Shown here in pieces: positions 46,347 through 55,429 of a stretch of 64,000 nucleotides of DNA. Below the pieces are notes generated by a model. That model saw only the letters and a program-made list of their open reading frames with translations, made no database searches and was not told the origin of the DNA. Position 1 is the stretch's first letter, and each line of letters starts with the position of its first letter. Made by a program: the position numbers and the translations under genes. The DNA comes from Tepidibacter hydrothermalis. Lineage in GTDB: Bacteria > Bacillota > Clostridia > Peptostreptococcales > Peptostreptococcaceae. Where the stretch lies: the NCBI RefSeq assembly GCF_029542625.1, contig NZ_CP120733.1, positions 620,001 through 684,000 of the forward strand, written 5' to 3'.

Positions 46347-47999
46347 GTGGAAAATCCAATGTTTTGTTATCAATGCGAACAAACTATGGGCGGAAAAGGT
46401 TGTACCAAAAGTGGAGTTTGTGGAAAAACGCCTGAAATAGCTAATTTACAAGATCTATTAATATATCAATTAAAAGGAATATCATGCTATGCAAAAAGTT
46501 TAATTGAAGAGGGACAGATTATTGATAAAGAAATTGTAAAATTTGTAGAGAATGGATTATTTACTACATTAACTAATGTGAATTTTGATGCAGAGGTTCA
46601 TGTGAAGTTATTAAAGGAATCCCAAAAAATAAAAGAAGGGCTAAGAAATAAAGCACCTATTGGACAATATCCTGATCCAGCAACATATGATCTTAGTGAT
46701 ACTAAAGAAGCAATGTTAAAGGACTCAGTAAAAGCTGGTATAATGTATGATCAGAATCTTGATCCTGATATTCGTTCTTTAAGATCTACTATACTATATG
46801 GGTTAAAAGGTGTAAGTGCCTATGGGCATCAAGCGAGATTTATTAATTATCACAGTGACCAAGTAGATCAGTTTTATTTCTTAGGATTAGAAGCTACTAC
46901 AAATGATAATTTAACTCTGGAAGATCTTATTCGCATGACGATGAGAACTGGGGAAATGAGTGTAGAAGTAATGAGAATTTTAGATGAAGCAAATACTGAG
47001 ACATATCAAAATCCATCCCCACAGAAAGTTAATGTAAATATTAAGAAAGGACCATTCATAATTGTATCAGGACACGATTTAAGAGATTTAGAAATTTTAC
47101 TTCAACAAACAGAAGGAAAAGGAATTAATATTTATACTCATGGAGAAATGTTGCCATGTCATGGATATCCATCATTAAAGAAATATAAACATTTAGTAGG
47201 TAACTATGGTTCTGCATGGCAAAATCAGCAGAAGGAGTTTGATAATATACCTGGATGTATTTTAATGACTACTAACTGTTTGATGAGACCAAGAGAATCT
47301 TATAAAGATAGAATATTTACTACTAACGTTGTAGGTTGGGATGGGCTTAAGAATATTAAAGTTAATGAAGATGGTACGAAAGATTTTAGTGAAATTATAA
47401 ATAAAGCACTAGAACTAGGTGGATTTAAAGAAGATGAGGAAGAAAAAGAAATTTTAGTAGGATTTGGTCATCAGGCAACCTTATCTCATGCTGAAACTAT
47501 AGTGAATGCAGTGAAGGAAGGAAAGATAAGACACTTCTTCTTAATAGGTGGTTGCGATGGAGCAAAGCCAGGAAGAAATTATTATACTGAATTTGCTGAA
47601 AAGGTTCCTGAAGATTGTGTAATTCTAACACTTGCTTGTGGTAAGTATAGATTTAATAAATTGGACTTTGGAACAGTAGCAGGATTACCTAGACTATTAG
47701 ATGTTGGACAATGTAATGATGCATATTCAGCAGTTAGAATTGCTACAGCTCTTGCAGATGCATTTGACACGAATGTAAATGATCTGCCTCTTACTATAGT
47801 GCTTTCTTGGTATGAACAAAAGGCAGTTGCTGATTTGTTGGCATTATTATCTCTTGGAATAAATGGTATATACTTAGGACCTAGCTTACCAGCATTTATA
47901 TCTCCTAATGTATTACAATATTTAGTGGATACATTTAGTATAAAACCAATAAGTACTCCAGATGATGATTTAAAGAATTCTCTACATCAAGCTAATTAA
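46347..47999 (+). CDS. hcp: Hydroxylamine reductase / hybrid cluster protein (class I)
   Basis: This is a 550-residue Fe-S protein known to reduce nitric oxide or hydroxylamine and to protect anaerobes from nitrosative stress. The N-terminal cubane ligands show the C-x2-C-x7-C-x5-C spacing (FCYQCEQTMGGKGCTKSGVC) typical of class I Hcp in strict anaerobes. Hybrid-cluster ligands lie in the conserved stretches SGHDLRDLE, GEMLPCHGYP, MTTNCLMRP, GCDGAKPGRNYYTEF and LACGKYRFN. I prefer GTG 46347 (MENPMFCYQC) because AAAAGGAGAG is properly spaced to it; ATG 46341 is only 2 nt from the ribosome site. It is the last gene of the element and is followed by a terminator. Confidence 0.97.
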   Translation: MENPMFCYQCEQTMGGKGCTKSGVCGKTPEIANLQDLLIYQLKGISCYAKSLIEEGQIIDKEIVKFVENGLFTTLTNVNFDAEVHVKLLKESQKIKEGLRNKAPIGQYPDPATYDLSDTKEAMLKDSVKAGIMYDQNLDPDIRSLRSTILYGLKGVSAYGHQARFINYHSDQVDQFYFLGLEATTNDNLTLEDLIRMTMRTGEMSVEVMRILDEANTETYQNPSPQKVNVNIKKGPFIIVSGHDLRDLEILLQQTEGKGINIYTHGEMLPCHGYPSLKKYKHLVGNYGSAWQNQQKEFDNIPGCILMTTNCLMRPRESYKDRIFTTNVVGWDGLKNIKVNEDGTKDFSEIINKALELGGFKEDEEEKEILVGFGHQATLSHAETIVNAVKEGKIRHFFLIGGCDGAKPGRNYYTEFAEKVPEDCVILTLACGKYRFNKLDFGTVAGLPRLLDVGQCNDAYSAVRIATALADAFDTNVNDLPLTIVLSWYEQKAVADLLALLSLGINGIYLGPSLPAFISPNVLQYLVDTFSIKPISTPDDDLKNSLHQAN

Positions 48000-48030
48000 A
48001 AAAATATTTATTAATTAAATAGATATAAGT

Positions 48031-48070
48031 AAAAATATGAACTTCTTAAATTAGAGGTTCATATTTTTAT
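48031..48070 (+). terminator. Rho-independent terminator after hcp
   Basis: AAAAATATGAACTTCT and AGAGGTTCATATTTTT form the stem (one mismatch), with a T-run. The rest to 48191 is AT-rich element DNA with no gene. Confidence 0.8.
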
Positions 48071-48191
48071 GCAAAAAATAAAAAAGCAACGGCTAGAGGC
48101 GATAGATAAATATTAATTTTTATATTAAATATAAAGAAATTATTATAATGTTAATTGTACATGATTTGGGAAAATTTGCTTTTACATATGA

Positions 48192-48202
48192 GATGCAACT
48201 GC
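48192..48202 (+). other. Right attachment site core (attR)
   Basis: GATGCAACTGC, identical to attL. On the right it continues the ATPase frame (A-P-H-I-V-D-P-K); immediately to the left is an in-frame TGA (48189-48191). Confidence 0.88.
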
Positions 48203-49007
48203 ACCTCACATAGTAGACCCTAAAAACCCTGGTGCAGTAGATGAGATTATAAACTTAGGGGAGTATTGGGATCTTGAAAAAATAAAGGAAAATAGAGAAG
48301 AAATATTAAAGACTAATAAAGAAGTTGGAAGGTTATTCACAAGATCATATAAGTTCTTAAAGGCTGCAGAGAGTATACTTAAAGATGTAGTAGTTAAGTA
48401 TAAAGAAGCCATGGATTTTGGAAAGGTGAACGGTATAACATTAGAATTACTTGATGAAATATTAGGAAATGTAGAGTTTAAAGGACAGTCAGGGTATGAA
48501 AGACATTTATTCGGAACTGCTATAACTCCTAATGGTGTTGTAGAATATACTGACACAATAATTAATGATGGAACGGATGTATATTATATAAAAGGCGAAA
48601 TGGGAACAGGAAAATCTACACTACTTGAAAAAGTATATAAAAATGCAGTACTTAAAGGTCTTAATGTAGAAGTGTACCATACTCCTTTAATTAAAGATAA
48701 TATAGAAACAATATTAATTAAAGATATTAATGTAGCTCTTACTGTAAGTGAGATATTTAAAGAGAAAAATTATAAATTAGTAGATTTAGATAAGTGTGTA
48801 AATTATGACATATTGGATAAGTACAAAGAGGAAATAGAATATGATAAGGCATTAATAGCAAAATTATTAGAAAGTGGAATAGAGAATATAAAGAGAGCTA
48901 AAAAAGAACATGATGCAATGGAAAAATATTATATACCTAATATGGATTTTAATAAGATAGAAAAATTGAAGATTAATATAAAAGAAAGAATACTTGAGTT
49001 TAAATAG
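48192..49007 (+). pseudogene. 3' part of the interrupted P-loop ATPase gene
   Basis: The frame is open from the att core to the stop at 49007 (271 residues after the shared codons are counted once): DATAPHIVDPKNPGAVDEII, NLGEYWDLEKIKENREEI, then a helical region and a second Walker A motif, YYIKGEMGTGKSTLLEKVY. The conserved A-P-H-x-V-D-P-K-x-P-G-A-V-D-E motif directly continues the VDAT of the 5' half, which confirms that the two halves are one gene. There is no ribosome site at the new 5' end; internal ATG 48411 could give a 198-residue fragment but lacks a good SD. The absence of any further stop or frameshift suggests that the insertion is recent or that the gene is periodically restored and selected. 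Confidence 0.92.
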
Positions 49008-49009
49008 AA

Positions 49010-49044
49010 AAAATACCTCCTTACAATTTGTAAGGAGGTATTTT
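49010..49044. terminator. Bidirectional terminator
   Basis: AAAATACCTCCTTACAA and its complement around TTTG form a 15+ bp stem between the convergent ATPase and 49047 genes. Confidence 0.88.
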
Positions 49045-49046
49045 GA

Positions 49047-49532
49047 TTATTCTAGATTCTCTGGGTCCTTTTCAAAATAGACTCTTGTACTTTGATTTTT
49101 GCAATTTTTAATATAATCCTCTATTTCATCTAAGCTATCATTTAATTTTTTGAACATGTCATGGGGGATATTGTAGTAAAGATATAAATCTTCGAAATGC
49201 TTTTCTGCATCTGCAAATCTTTTATTTATACTTATAAACTCTTCAAAAACTGTAGAGTTGGATGCATTTTCAAACTGTGCTATATCGTGTTTTATAACGT
49301 TTATTATCTCATCTTTATTTGCATATGTTCCGATGTTCATAGGATATGGCGAAATTCTTTGGAGGAAATAGTTATTTAAATTATTTATATGATATACGTA
49401 TTCAACATCAATATTTTTCACATTGAATTTAACATAACACATTATCCCCTTTATAATCTTTACGTGACCGCCCATTTGGTTTAAAATCATTTCATGCTGT
49501 GACATTTCGGTTTTAAGGTAAGCTTGCTTCAT
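49047..49532 (-). CDS. Uncharacterised 161-residue soluble protein
   Basis: I do not recognise this protein. It has no signal peptide or membrane segment. The N-terminal third is beta-like (GGHVKIIKGIMCYVKFNVKN, VEYVYHINNL), the middle contains PYPMNIGTYANKDEII, and the rest is helical and charged (HDIAQFENA.. to DEIEDYIKNC). AAGGAGGGG is properly spaced upstream of the ATG on the minus strand, so it is likely a real gene. It is monocistronic and shares a terminator with the ATPase gene. Confidence 0.75.
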   Translation of the reverse strand: MKQAYLKTEMSQHEMILNQMGGHVKIIKGIMCYVKFNVKNIDVEYVYHINNLNNYFLQRISPYPMNIGTYANKDEIINVIKHDIAQFENASNSTVFEEFISINKRFADAEKHFEDLYLYYNIPHDMFKKLNDSLDEIEDYIKNCKNQSTRVYFEKDPENLE

Positions 49533-49814
49533 AATAAAACCCCTCCTTTAAAATAATAAAATTATGTATTTAAGTTTTACACGAAATTTAAAATAATTAA
49601 AAACTCATCTGATATTAAGTTTTACTTGATGAATTTAAATATAGAAAACGTCTATAATAGTTATTATATTTATTATATTTCAAAAAATGAAAAAATTACA
49701 CATAATTGTATAAAAATATAATTAATTTTAATAAAAGAATGATAAGATATACAACTTGATAAAAAAATGATAAAATTATATTCAAAATAAAGTTTGAATA
49801 GGAGAAAAAATGGT

Positions 49815-50006
49815 ATGGCATTATTGTTTAGCGGTATAAACATAATTATATTATTGATAATAATGAGTATTCCTGTTGCAGTAGGGTATTATGCAATAAA
49901 GTTTTTAAAGAATAAAGAGGAAAATAAAGATGAATTACTAGTAAGGATAGTTTTACTTGAGAAAAGAGTAAAAGAACTTGAAGACTATATAAATGATTCC
50001 GAATAA
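49815..50006 (+). CDS. Small membrane protein with coiled-coil tail
   Basis: This is a 63-residue protein: one hydrophobic helix (IIILLIIMSIPVAVGYYAIKFL, about residues 9-30) and a charged C-terminal helix with heptads (NKDELLVRIVLLEKRVKELEDYI). ATG 49815 is correctly spaced from AGGAGA; the frame opens at a TTG 21 nt earlier without a ribosome site. It is followed by its own terminator. It resembles small phage-shock or LapA-like anchor proteins only in general architecture. Function unknown. Confidence 0.65.
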   Translation: MALLFSGINIIILLIIMSIPVAVGYYAIKFLKNKEENKDELLVRIVLLEKRVKELEDYINDSE

Positions 50007-50022
50007 ATTCGGGATTTTTTAT
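49993..50022 (+). terminator. Rho-independent terminator
   Basis: ATTCCGAAT and ATTCGGGAT pair around AA, followed by six T. It overlaps the end of the small membrane protein gene. Confidence 0.8.
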
Positions 50023-50116
50023 AGTATGGTATTGAAGATATTAACGATTTTATTGTGTTTAATGAAACTGTAGATGCTTTTGGTGGAGATATAAATACTT
50101 ATAATATATAAGAAGA

Positions 50117-50150
50117 AATACGTTTTTTATAAAAAACGTATTTTTTTTAT
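50117..50150 (+). terminator. Rho-independent terminator
   Basis: AATACGTTTTTTATAAAAAA is followed by CGTATT, giving a near-perfect palindrome, and eight T. No intact gene precedes it; a short, possibly remnant coding stretch (50030-50110) does. Confidence 0.75.
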
Positions 50151-50241
50151 GGAATATAACTGCAAAGTATGTTAATTAATGACAAATAAATTAAAAAATG
50201 TTAATATATAGATATTGAGATGGAGGTTTGGGGGGATTTTA

Positions 50242-52251
50242 TTGAAAATCAAATGCAGTTCTATAAAGTTTAAATTTATAAGTACTATATTAATTACATT
50301 ACTTATAATAATAGCAACGTTAAGTTTTATGTCTATAAGAACTACACAAAAATCTATTAAGCAACAATTACAGCAAGATGGAACTCAGCTTGCTAAAGAA
50401 ATAATACTACAAATAGAAAATAATAATGAAACTATAGACAATATAGAGAAATTATTAGAGAACAATATGATGTCTATTTGTAATATAATTGCTAAAATTG
50501 AACCGATATCTAATGATTATTTAGTTGAATTAGCTAAAAGTAGTAATGTTTCGGAAATTAATTTAGCAAACAAAGACGGTGTTATAATATATTCTAATTT
50601 AGGTGAAAATTTAGGTTTTGTATATCCAAAGGATCATGTTGTTTCTAAATTGATCAATGGAAGTGAAGATCAAATTATAGAGGAAATAAGAAAAAGTTCT
50701 GTTTCAAATGATTATTATAAGTATTCAGCTATAAGGCTTGAAAATGGAAACATACTGCAAATAGGTATATTAGCTAATGATATAGAATATATAAAAGACT
50801 CTGTATCTAATCAAAAAATAATAGAAAAAATAGCAAAACAAGATGGTATAGAATATATAACTATAATAGATAAAAATTTGACTGCTATAGCTCATAGCGA
50901 TAAGGAAAAAATAGGAGAAACATTCTCTGATAAGGGAACGCAAGAGGCTGCAAAACATGGAAATGAATATGCATGGGAATATGAGCTTAAACCAGGTCTT
51001 TGGGTATATGACGTATTAGTACCTCTTTATAATAAAGGTAAACATATAGGGGCTGTTGATATAGGAATATCTATGAAGAATTTAGATAGTGTAAAGAAAC
51101 AAATGTTTATAAATACTATTATAATAGCATGTATTGCTTTTGTACTTAGTTCCGGAATAATAATTTTATTACTAAATAGAATGTTAAAACCATTAAGCAA
51201 AGTTATGAAAGTATCTAATGAGGTGTCTGATGGAGACCTGACTAAGGTTATAGACATACATAGTAATAATGAAATAGGGATGCTTGCATCTAGTTTTAAT
51301 AAGATGACTAATAATTTAAGAACTATGACTACAAAAATAAAAGAAACTACATCTAATATAACAGATTTTTCTCAAGAACTTCTTTCGTCAACTGAACAAG
51401 CTTCGGTTGTATCGGAACAAATAGCTATATCTACTCAAAATATAGCATCTGGTTCAGAAAAGCAATCTCAATCTACTGAAAATGTATTAAATAATATAAA
51501 AGAAGTTGTAAGTGGGATGGATAATATAAAGAATGAGGTCAAGGATGTTGTAGACAATGCTGATAATACAAGTGAATTAGCTATTCGAGGAAGAGAAAAA
51601 ATGGTTGATATGGTAAACCAAATGAATACAATAAAAGAGAATGTGGGATATACAAGTAGTGTAATGGATGATCTTGAAAAGGCTTCTAAAGAGATTGCAG
51701 TTATACTACAGGTTATAAATAATATAGCTGATGAAACAAATTTATTGGCTTTAAATGCAGCGATAGAGGCTGCAAGGGCAGGAGAGAGTGGTAGAGGATT
51801 TGCTGTTGTCTCTGATGAAATAAGAAAACTTGCAGATGAATCAACTAAGTCAGCAGATAAGATACAGACCTTAATATTATCAAATCAGGAAAACACCAAA
51901 AAGGCTATGGAGGTTATACAACAAGGATTGGAAGAAACAAATAAAGGTGAAATTATAGTAACTGAAGTAGGGGACTACTTAAAAGATATATTAAATGGAT
52001 TTGAAATAACAAAACAAAAATTATATAAGACTAATGAAAGTATTAATATATCAAATGAGAAGGCTAAAAATATAGAAAATGTTACGCATGAAATAGAAGC
52101 TATAACTATGGATTCGGTTGCAAGTACTGAAGAAGTTGCTGCATCTAGTGAGCAACAATCTGCAAGTATACAAGAAATATCCGCATCAGTACAAGAACTT
52201 TCTTGTATGACTAGAGAACTTGAACTTATGGTTGAACAATTTAAAGTTTAA
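50242..52251 (+). CDS. Methyl-accepting chemotaxis protein
   Basis: This is a 669-residue chemoreceptor. TTG 50242 is chosen because GGGGGG lies 6-12 nt upstream and the protein then begins with the basic segment [16 protein letters not shown]1 is at about residues 16-36. The extracellular part contains two Cache-like units: [41 protein letters not shown], then [25 protein letters not shown] and [25 protein letters not shown]2 is at about 297-317, then HAMP ([24 protein letters not shown]) and a signalling domain with [34 protein letters not shown]. It is a close paralogue of the next gene. The ligand is unknown. Confidence 0.94.
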   Translation: MKIKCSSIKFKFISTILITLLIIIATLSFMSIRTTQKSIKQQLQQDGTQLAKEIILQIENNNETIDNIEKLLENNMMSICNIIAKIEPISNDYLVELAKSSNVSEINLANKDGVIIYSNLGENLGFVYPKDHVVSKLINGSEDQIIEEIRKSSVSNDYYKYSAIRLENGNILQIGILANDIEYIKDSVSNQKIIEKIAKQDGIEYITIIDKNLTAIAHSDKEKIGETFSDKGTQEAAKHGNEYAWEYELKPGLWVYDVLVPLYNKGKHIGAVDIGISMKNLDSVKKQMFINTIIIACIAFVLSSGIIILLLNRMLKPLSKVMKVSNEVSDGDLTKVIDIHSNNEIGMLASSFNKMTNNLRTMTTKIKETTSNITDFSQELLSSTEQASVVSEQIAISTQNIASGSEKQSQSTENVLNNIKEVVSGMDNIKNEVKDVVDNADNTSELAIRGREKMVDMVNQMNTIKENVGYTSSVMDDLEKASKEIAVILQVINNIADETNLLALNAAIEAARAGESGRGFAVVSDEIRKLADESTKSADKIQTLILSNQENTKKAMEVIQQGLEETNKGEIIVTEVGDYLKDILNGFEITKQKLYKTNESINISNEKAKNIENVTHEIEAITMDSVASTEEVAASSEQQSASIQEISASVQELSCMTRELELMVEQFKV

Positions 52252-52253
52252 AA

Positions 52254-52294
52254 AAAAACTCTTTTAAGATTTTTATCTTAAAAGAGTTTTTTTT
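52254..52294 (+). terminator. Rho-independent terminator
   Basis: AAAAACTCTTTTAAGAT pairs with ATCTTAAAAGAGTTTTT around TTTT, followed by T. Confidence 0.88.
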
Positions 52295-52451
52295 AGTTAT
52301 AACTATAATACTATTCGAAAAATTTAACATAAATATTATGATTTAGGCAAGTAAAAAGAAAATAAGATGGAGAAATGTGTTATAATAATGAAGTAAAATG
52401 AATTAATTTGTTAAAAAAATGCATAAAAATAATAAAATTGGAGGAGGTTAC

Positions 52452-54476
52452 ATGAAAATTAAATTTAATTTTAACTTGAATTCAATAAAAACAAAGATAA
52501 CAGCAATTATATTATTAGTTATAATGGTTATATTGACCATAAGTACATATTTATCTATTCAAACAATAGATGAATCTATGAAAAAGCAGTTAAGAGAAGA
52601 TGGATTAGGATTAGTAAAAGAAATAACATCTCAATTAGAACGAAATAGTATAGCAATAGACCAAATAGATGAAATGCTAGGAAATACAATAGTATCAGTT
52701 GCATATATTATTGGAAGTAAGGAACAAATTTCAAATGAATATTTAATGCAAGTAGCTGAAAATACAGGCGTTTCTGAGATTGATGTAACAGATACTAATG
52801 GGGTTATAATATACTCAAACTTAATTGAAAACCTAGGTTATAAATATCCAGATACTCATGCAGTTAAACCTTTACTTGAGGGAAGTTCAGATAAAGTTGT
52901 AGAGGATATAAGAAAAAGTGAGGTTTCTGGGGATTATTATAAATATGGAGCAACAAGGCTGCAAAATGGAGGCATAGTTCAAGTTGGTATTATCGCAAAT
53001 TCTATAGAAGAAATGCAAAGGTCTATGGATGTACAAACTGTAGTAGATAAAATGACAGAACAAGATAATATAGTATTTGCATTGTTTATAGATAAAAACT
53101 TAAATGCTGTAGCTCATAGTGAAAAAGATAGAATAGGAATGCAACTATCTGATGAGGGAAGTATACAAGCTGCTCAAAATGGAGAACAATATACATCTGA
53201 ATTTATGTATAAAGATACTATACCAGTTTATGATGTATTAATGCCTGTATATGACAATGGAGAGCATATAGGTGCTATAGATATAGGAATATCTAAAAAG
53301 AATTTAAATTCTGCTATTAGAAGTACAATGATAAAATCTATAATTACAGCTATAGTAACATTTATTCTTAGTGCGAGTATAATAATATTTGTACTTGGAA
53401 AAATGATAGATCCTATTCAAAAAGTAGTTCAAGTCTCTAAAAAAGTATCAGATGGAGATTTAACTGAAAAAATAGATATAAAATCAAATGATGAAATTGG
53501 AGTACTGACAGAAGGCTTTAACGATATGATAGATAATTTAAGTGGGATAACTACTAAAATTCAAGATGTAACTCTTAGTGTATCATCTTTTTCTCAAGAA
53601 TTGTTAGCTTCAACTGAGCAAGCAGCTATGGTTTCTGAACAGATAGCTTTATCAACTCAGGATATAGCTCAGGGATCAGAAAAACAATCTTTGGCTACTA
53701 ATAATGTGTTGAATAATATAAAAGAAGTTGGAGAATCTATGGATCACATAAAAAATGAGATTGTAGATGTGGTTGATAATGCTAATGAAACTAGTAAATT
53801 AGCACTTCAAGGTAGAGAAAAGATGAAGGATATGATAACACAAATGGATGTTATAAAAGAAAGTGTTGGATATACATCTGATGTTATGATTGATTTGGAT
53901 GAGGCTTCAAAAGAAATAGGAGATATATTAGAGGTTATAAATAATATAGCAGACCAAACTAATTTATTAGCTTTAAATGCTGCTATTGAAGCAGCTAGAG
54001 CTGGTGAGAGTGGAAGAGGATTTGCTGTTGTTGCAGATGAAATAAGAAAGCTTGCTGAGGAATCTATGAAATCATCTGATAAGATAAAAGATTTAATAAC
54101 AGCGACTCAACAAAATACTCAAAGAGCTAGTGGAGCTATAAATCAAGGCGCTGAAGAAACAAAAAAGGGAGAATCTATAGTAACTGAGGTATCAGAGTAT
54201 TTAGAACGTATACTAGATGGATTTGACTTAACAAAAGAGAAGTTACTTATAACTAGTGACAATATAGCGGATTCTAATGAAAAGTCTCAGCAGGTTAGGG
54301 AATTTGCTAGAGAAATAGAAGGCATATCAATGGATGCTGTTGCTAATACAGAAGAGGTTGCAGCTTCTAGTCAAGAACAATCTGCCACAATAAATGAAAT
54401 GACAAAATCTGCTGAACAATTATCAAGTATGGCTCTAGAACTTGAGGAAGTGACAAAACAATTTAAATTAAATTAA
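52452..54476 (+). CDS. Methyl-accepting chemotaxis protein (paralogue)
   Basis: This is a 674-residue chemoreceptor. ATG 52452 is preceded by GGAGGAGG, so the longer frame from 52419 is not used. Architecture is the same as its neighbour: TM1, two Cache-like units ([72 protein letters not shown]), TM2, HAMP ([24 protein letters not shown]) and a signalling hairpin with [37 protein letters not shown]. The two genes came from a tandem duplication with clear divergence in the sensor part. It is transcribed alone, with a terminator on each side. Confidence 0.95.
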   Translation: MKIKFNFNLNSIKTKITAIILLVIMVILTISTYLSIQTIDESMKKQLREDGLGLVKEITSQLERNSIAIDQIDEMLGNTIVSVAYIIGSKEQISNEYLMQVAENTGVSEIDVTDTNGVIIYSNLIENLGYKYPDTHAVKPLLEGSSDKVVEDIRKSEVSGDYYKYGATRLQNGGIVQVGIIANSIEEMQRSMDVQTVVDKMTEQDNIVFALFIDKNLNAVAHSEKDRIGMQLSDEGSIQAAQNGEQYTSEFMYKDTIPVYDVLMPVYDNGEHIGAIDIGISKKNLNSAIRSTMIKSIITAIVTFILSASIIIFVLGKMIDPIQKVVQVSKKVSDGDLTEKIDIKSNDEIGVLTEGFNDMIDNLSGITTKIQDVTLSVSSFSQELLASTEQAAMVSEQIALSTQDIAQGSEKQSLATNNVLNNIKEVGESMDHIKNEIVDVVDNANETSKLALQGREKMKDMITQMDVIKESVGYTSDVMIDLDEASKEIGDILEVINNIADQTNLLALNAAIEAARAGESGRGFAVVADEIRKLAEESMKSSDKIKDLITATQQNTQRASGAINQGAEETKKGESIVTEVSEYLERILDGFDLTKEKLLITSDNIADSNEKSQQVREFAREIEGISMDAVANTEEVAASSQEQSATINEMTKSAEQLSSMALELEEVTKQFKLN

Positions 54477-54480
54477 GTTT

Positions 54481-54520
54481 AAAAAACTTGTGAGTATATA
54501 ATATACTCACAAGTTTTTTT
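54481..54520 (+). terminator. Rho-independent terminator
   Basis: AAAAAACTTGTGAGTATATA and its complement form a stem of about 18 bp, ending in a T-run that runs into a family-1 repeat. Confidence 0.88.
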
Positions 54521-54600
54521 ATAACCAATAGGAAACTATATTTCTCTTTAACTTGTTGATAACTATAATTTTCGTTATAGGTTTCAAAAAAGTTTACATT
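54520..54600 (+). repeat. Family-1 intergenic repeat, truncated copy
   Basis: TATAACCAATAGGAAACTAT, CTTTAACTTGTTGATAACTA, TAATTTTCGTTATAGGTTTC and AAAAAAGTTTACATT match; the right half of hairpin 2 is missing. As at 15026, 8459 and 43971, the copy abuts or closely neighbours a terminator. Confidence 0.7.
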
Positions 54601-54726
54601 ACTGAGAATATTTATACATATAAGGAAATTGTAATATGTGAATTTTTGTTAAGTTTTTGTATAAATTGAAAAGAATTTGATGTATTATAATAGTAAATAG
54701 TAAATTGAATTTGAGGAGTTAAGATT

Positions 54727-55410
54727 ATGAAAAAATCCTATGTACATATATTAATACTTTCTTTAGTTTTGGGAATGGGAATTGGCATTCAATTTAAAAG
54801 TAATTACAACACAGTTGGAGAACTTTCTTTCTTTGATAAACAGATAATAGATCAAGTTAATAGAGTTAAACAGGAAAATAAAAAGTTAATAACTAAGAAG
54901 GAACACTTGAATAATCAACTAGAGATATTAGAAGAAAACAAGATAGACGACCCATTAGGTAAAAGTATGAAAGAAAATATAGATAATCTAAAAATAACTT
55001 TAGGATACAAGGATGTTCAAGGTCCTGGTATGGTTATAAAGATAGGTACCGAAGAAGATGTAAACTTAGGCGATCTTATGGAAAAAAATAATTTTTTTGT
55101 AAGATTGATTAATCAAATAAAAAAACATGGTGGGGAAGCTATATCTATAAATGGACAAACGGTTAGTCAATATAGTGCTATTGCTTTAGCAGGAAATCAT
55201 ATAAACGTAAACTTTACTCCAATAGTTCAGCCTTATGAAATAAAGGTTATAGGAAATACTGATGCTTTAAATAAGTATACAAATGATCCAAATGGAGAGA
55301 TAGAGTATATGAAAAGTTATGATTTAGATATAGATATTAAGTCTCATGATATGTTAACTATTAAAGGAATTCCACGAGAAAAAGAGTTAAAGCATATAGC
55401 AGTGGATTAA
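54727..55410 (+). CDS. DUF881 family membrane-anchored protein
   Basis: This is a 227-residue protein with an N-terminal signal anchor ([19 protein letters not shown]), a coiled coil (about residues 40-80, KQENKKLITKKEHLNNQLEIL), and the DUF881 domain with GYKDVQGPGMVIKIGT, LINQIKKHGGEAISINGQ, ALAGNHINVN and PYEIKVIGN. DUF881 proteins (YlxW/YlxX type) are extracytoplasmic with no established function. It lies 20 bp before pilB, so it is probably part of the pilus operon here; a structural or assembly role in pili is inference. Confidence 0.88.
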   Translation: MKKSYVHILILSLVLGMGIGIQFKSNYNTVGELSFFDKQIIDQVNRVKQENKKLITKKEHLNNQLEILEENKIDDPLGKSMKENIDNLKITLGYKDVQGPGMVIKIGTEEDVNLGDLMEKNNFFVRLINQIKKHGGEAISINGQTVSQYSAIALAGNHINVNFTPIVQPYEIKVIGNTDALNKYTNDPNGEIEYMKSYDLDIDIKSHDMLTIKGIPREKELKHIAVD

Positions 55411-55429
55411 ATAACGAGGGGATTTTATT

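Larger units (their letters stand above)
42112..48202. mobile_element. 6.08-kb serine-recombinase integrative element inserted in an ATPase gene
   Basis: The element is bounded by the direct repeat GATGCAACTGC (42112-42122 and 48192-48202), giving a unit of 6,080 bp. It carries a chemoreceptor gene (42275), a large serine recombinase on the minus strand (44074), a 56-aa ORF (46036) and hcp (46347). Removing one unit restores a continuous 359-codon ATPase frame, and an in-frame TGA sits right before the right repeat, so the gene is fully interrupted at present. A short identical core with no longer target duplication and a large serine recombinase is what is known for this class of integrases. 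There are no phage structural, replication or conjugation genes, so it is either a minimal integrative element, a decayed prophage, or a developmentally excised element. Confidence 0.9.

Noticed and set aside
42112-48202. Prophage
   Set aside because: There are no capsid, tail, lysis, packaging or replication genes; only a recombinase, a small ORF, a receptor and hcp.
50030-50110. Short coding-like stretch reading IEDINDFIVFNETVDAFGGDINTYNI, then stop
   Set aside because: It looks protein-like and precedes a terminator, but it has an in-frame TAG just upstream and no start with a ribosome site. It could be a gene remnant; the evidence is too thin to call a pseudogene.
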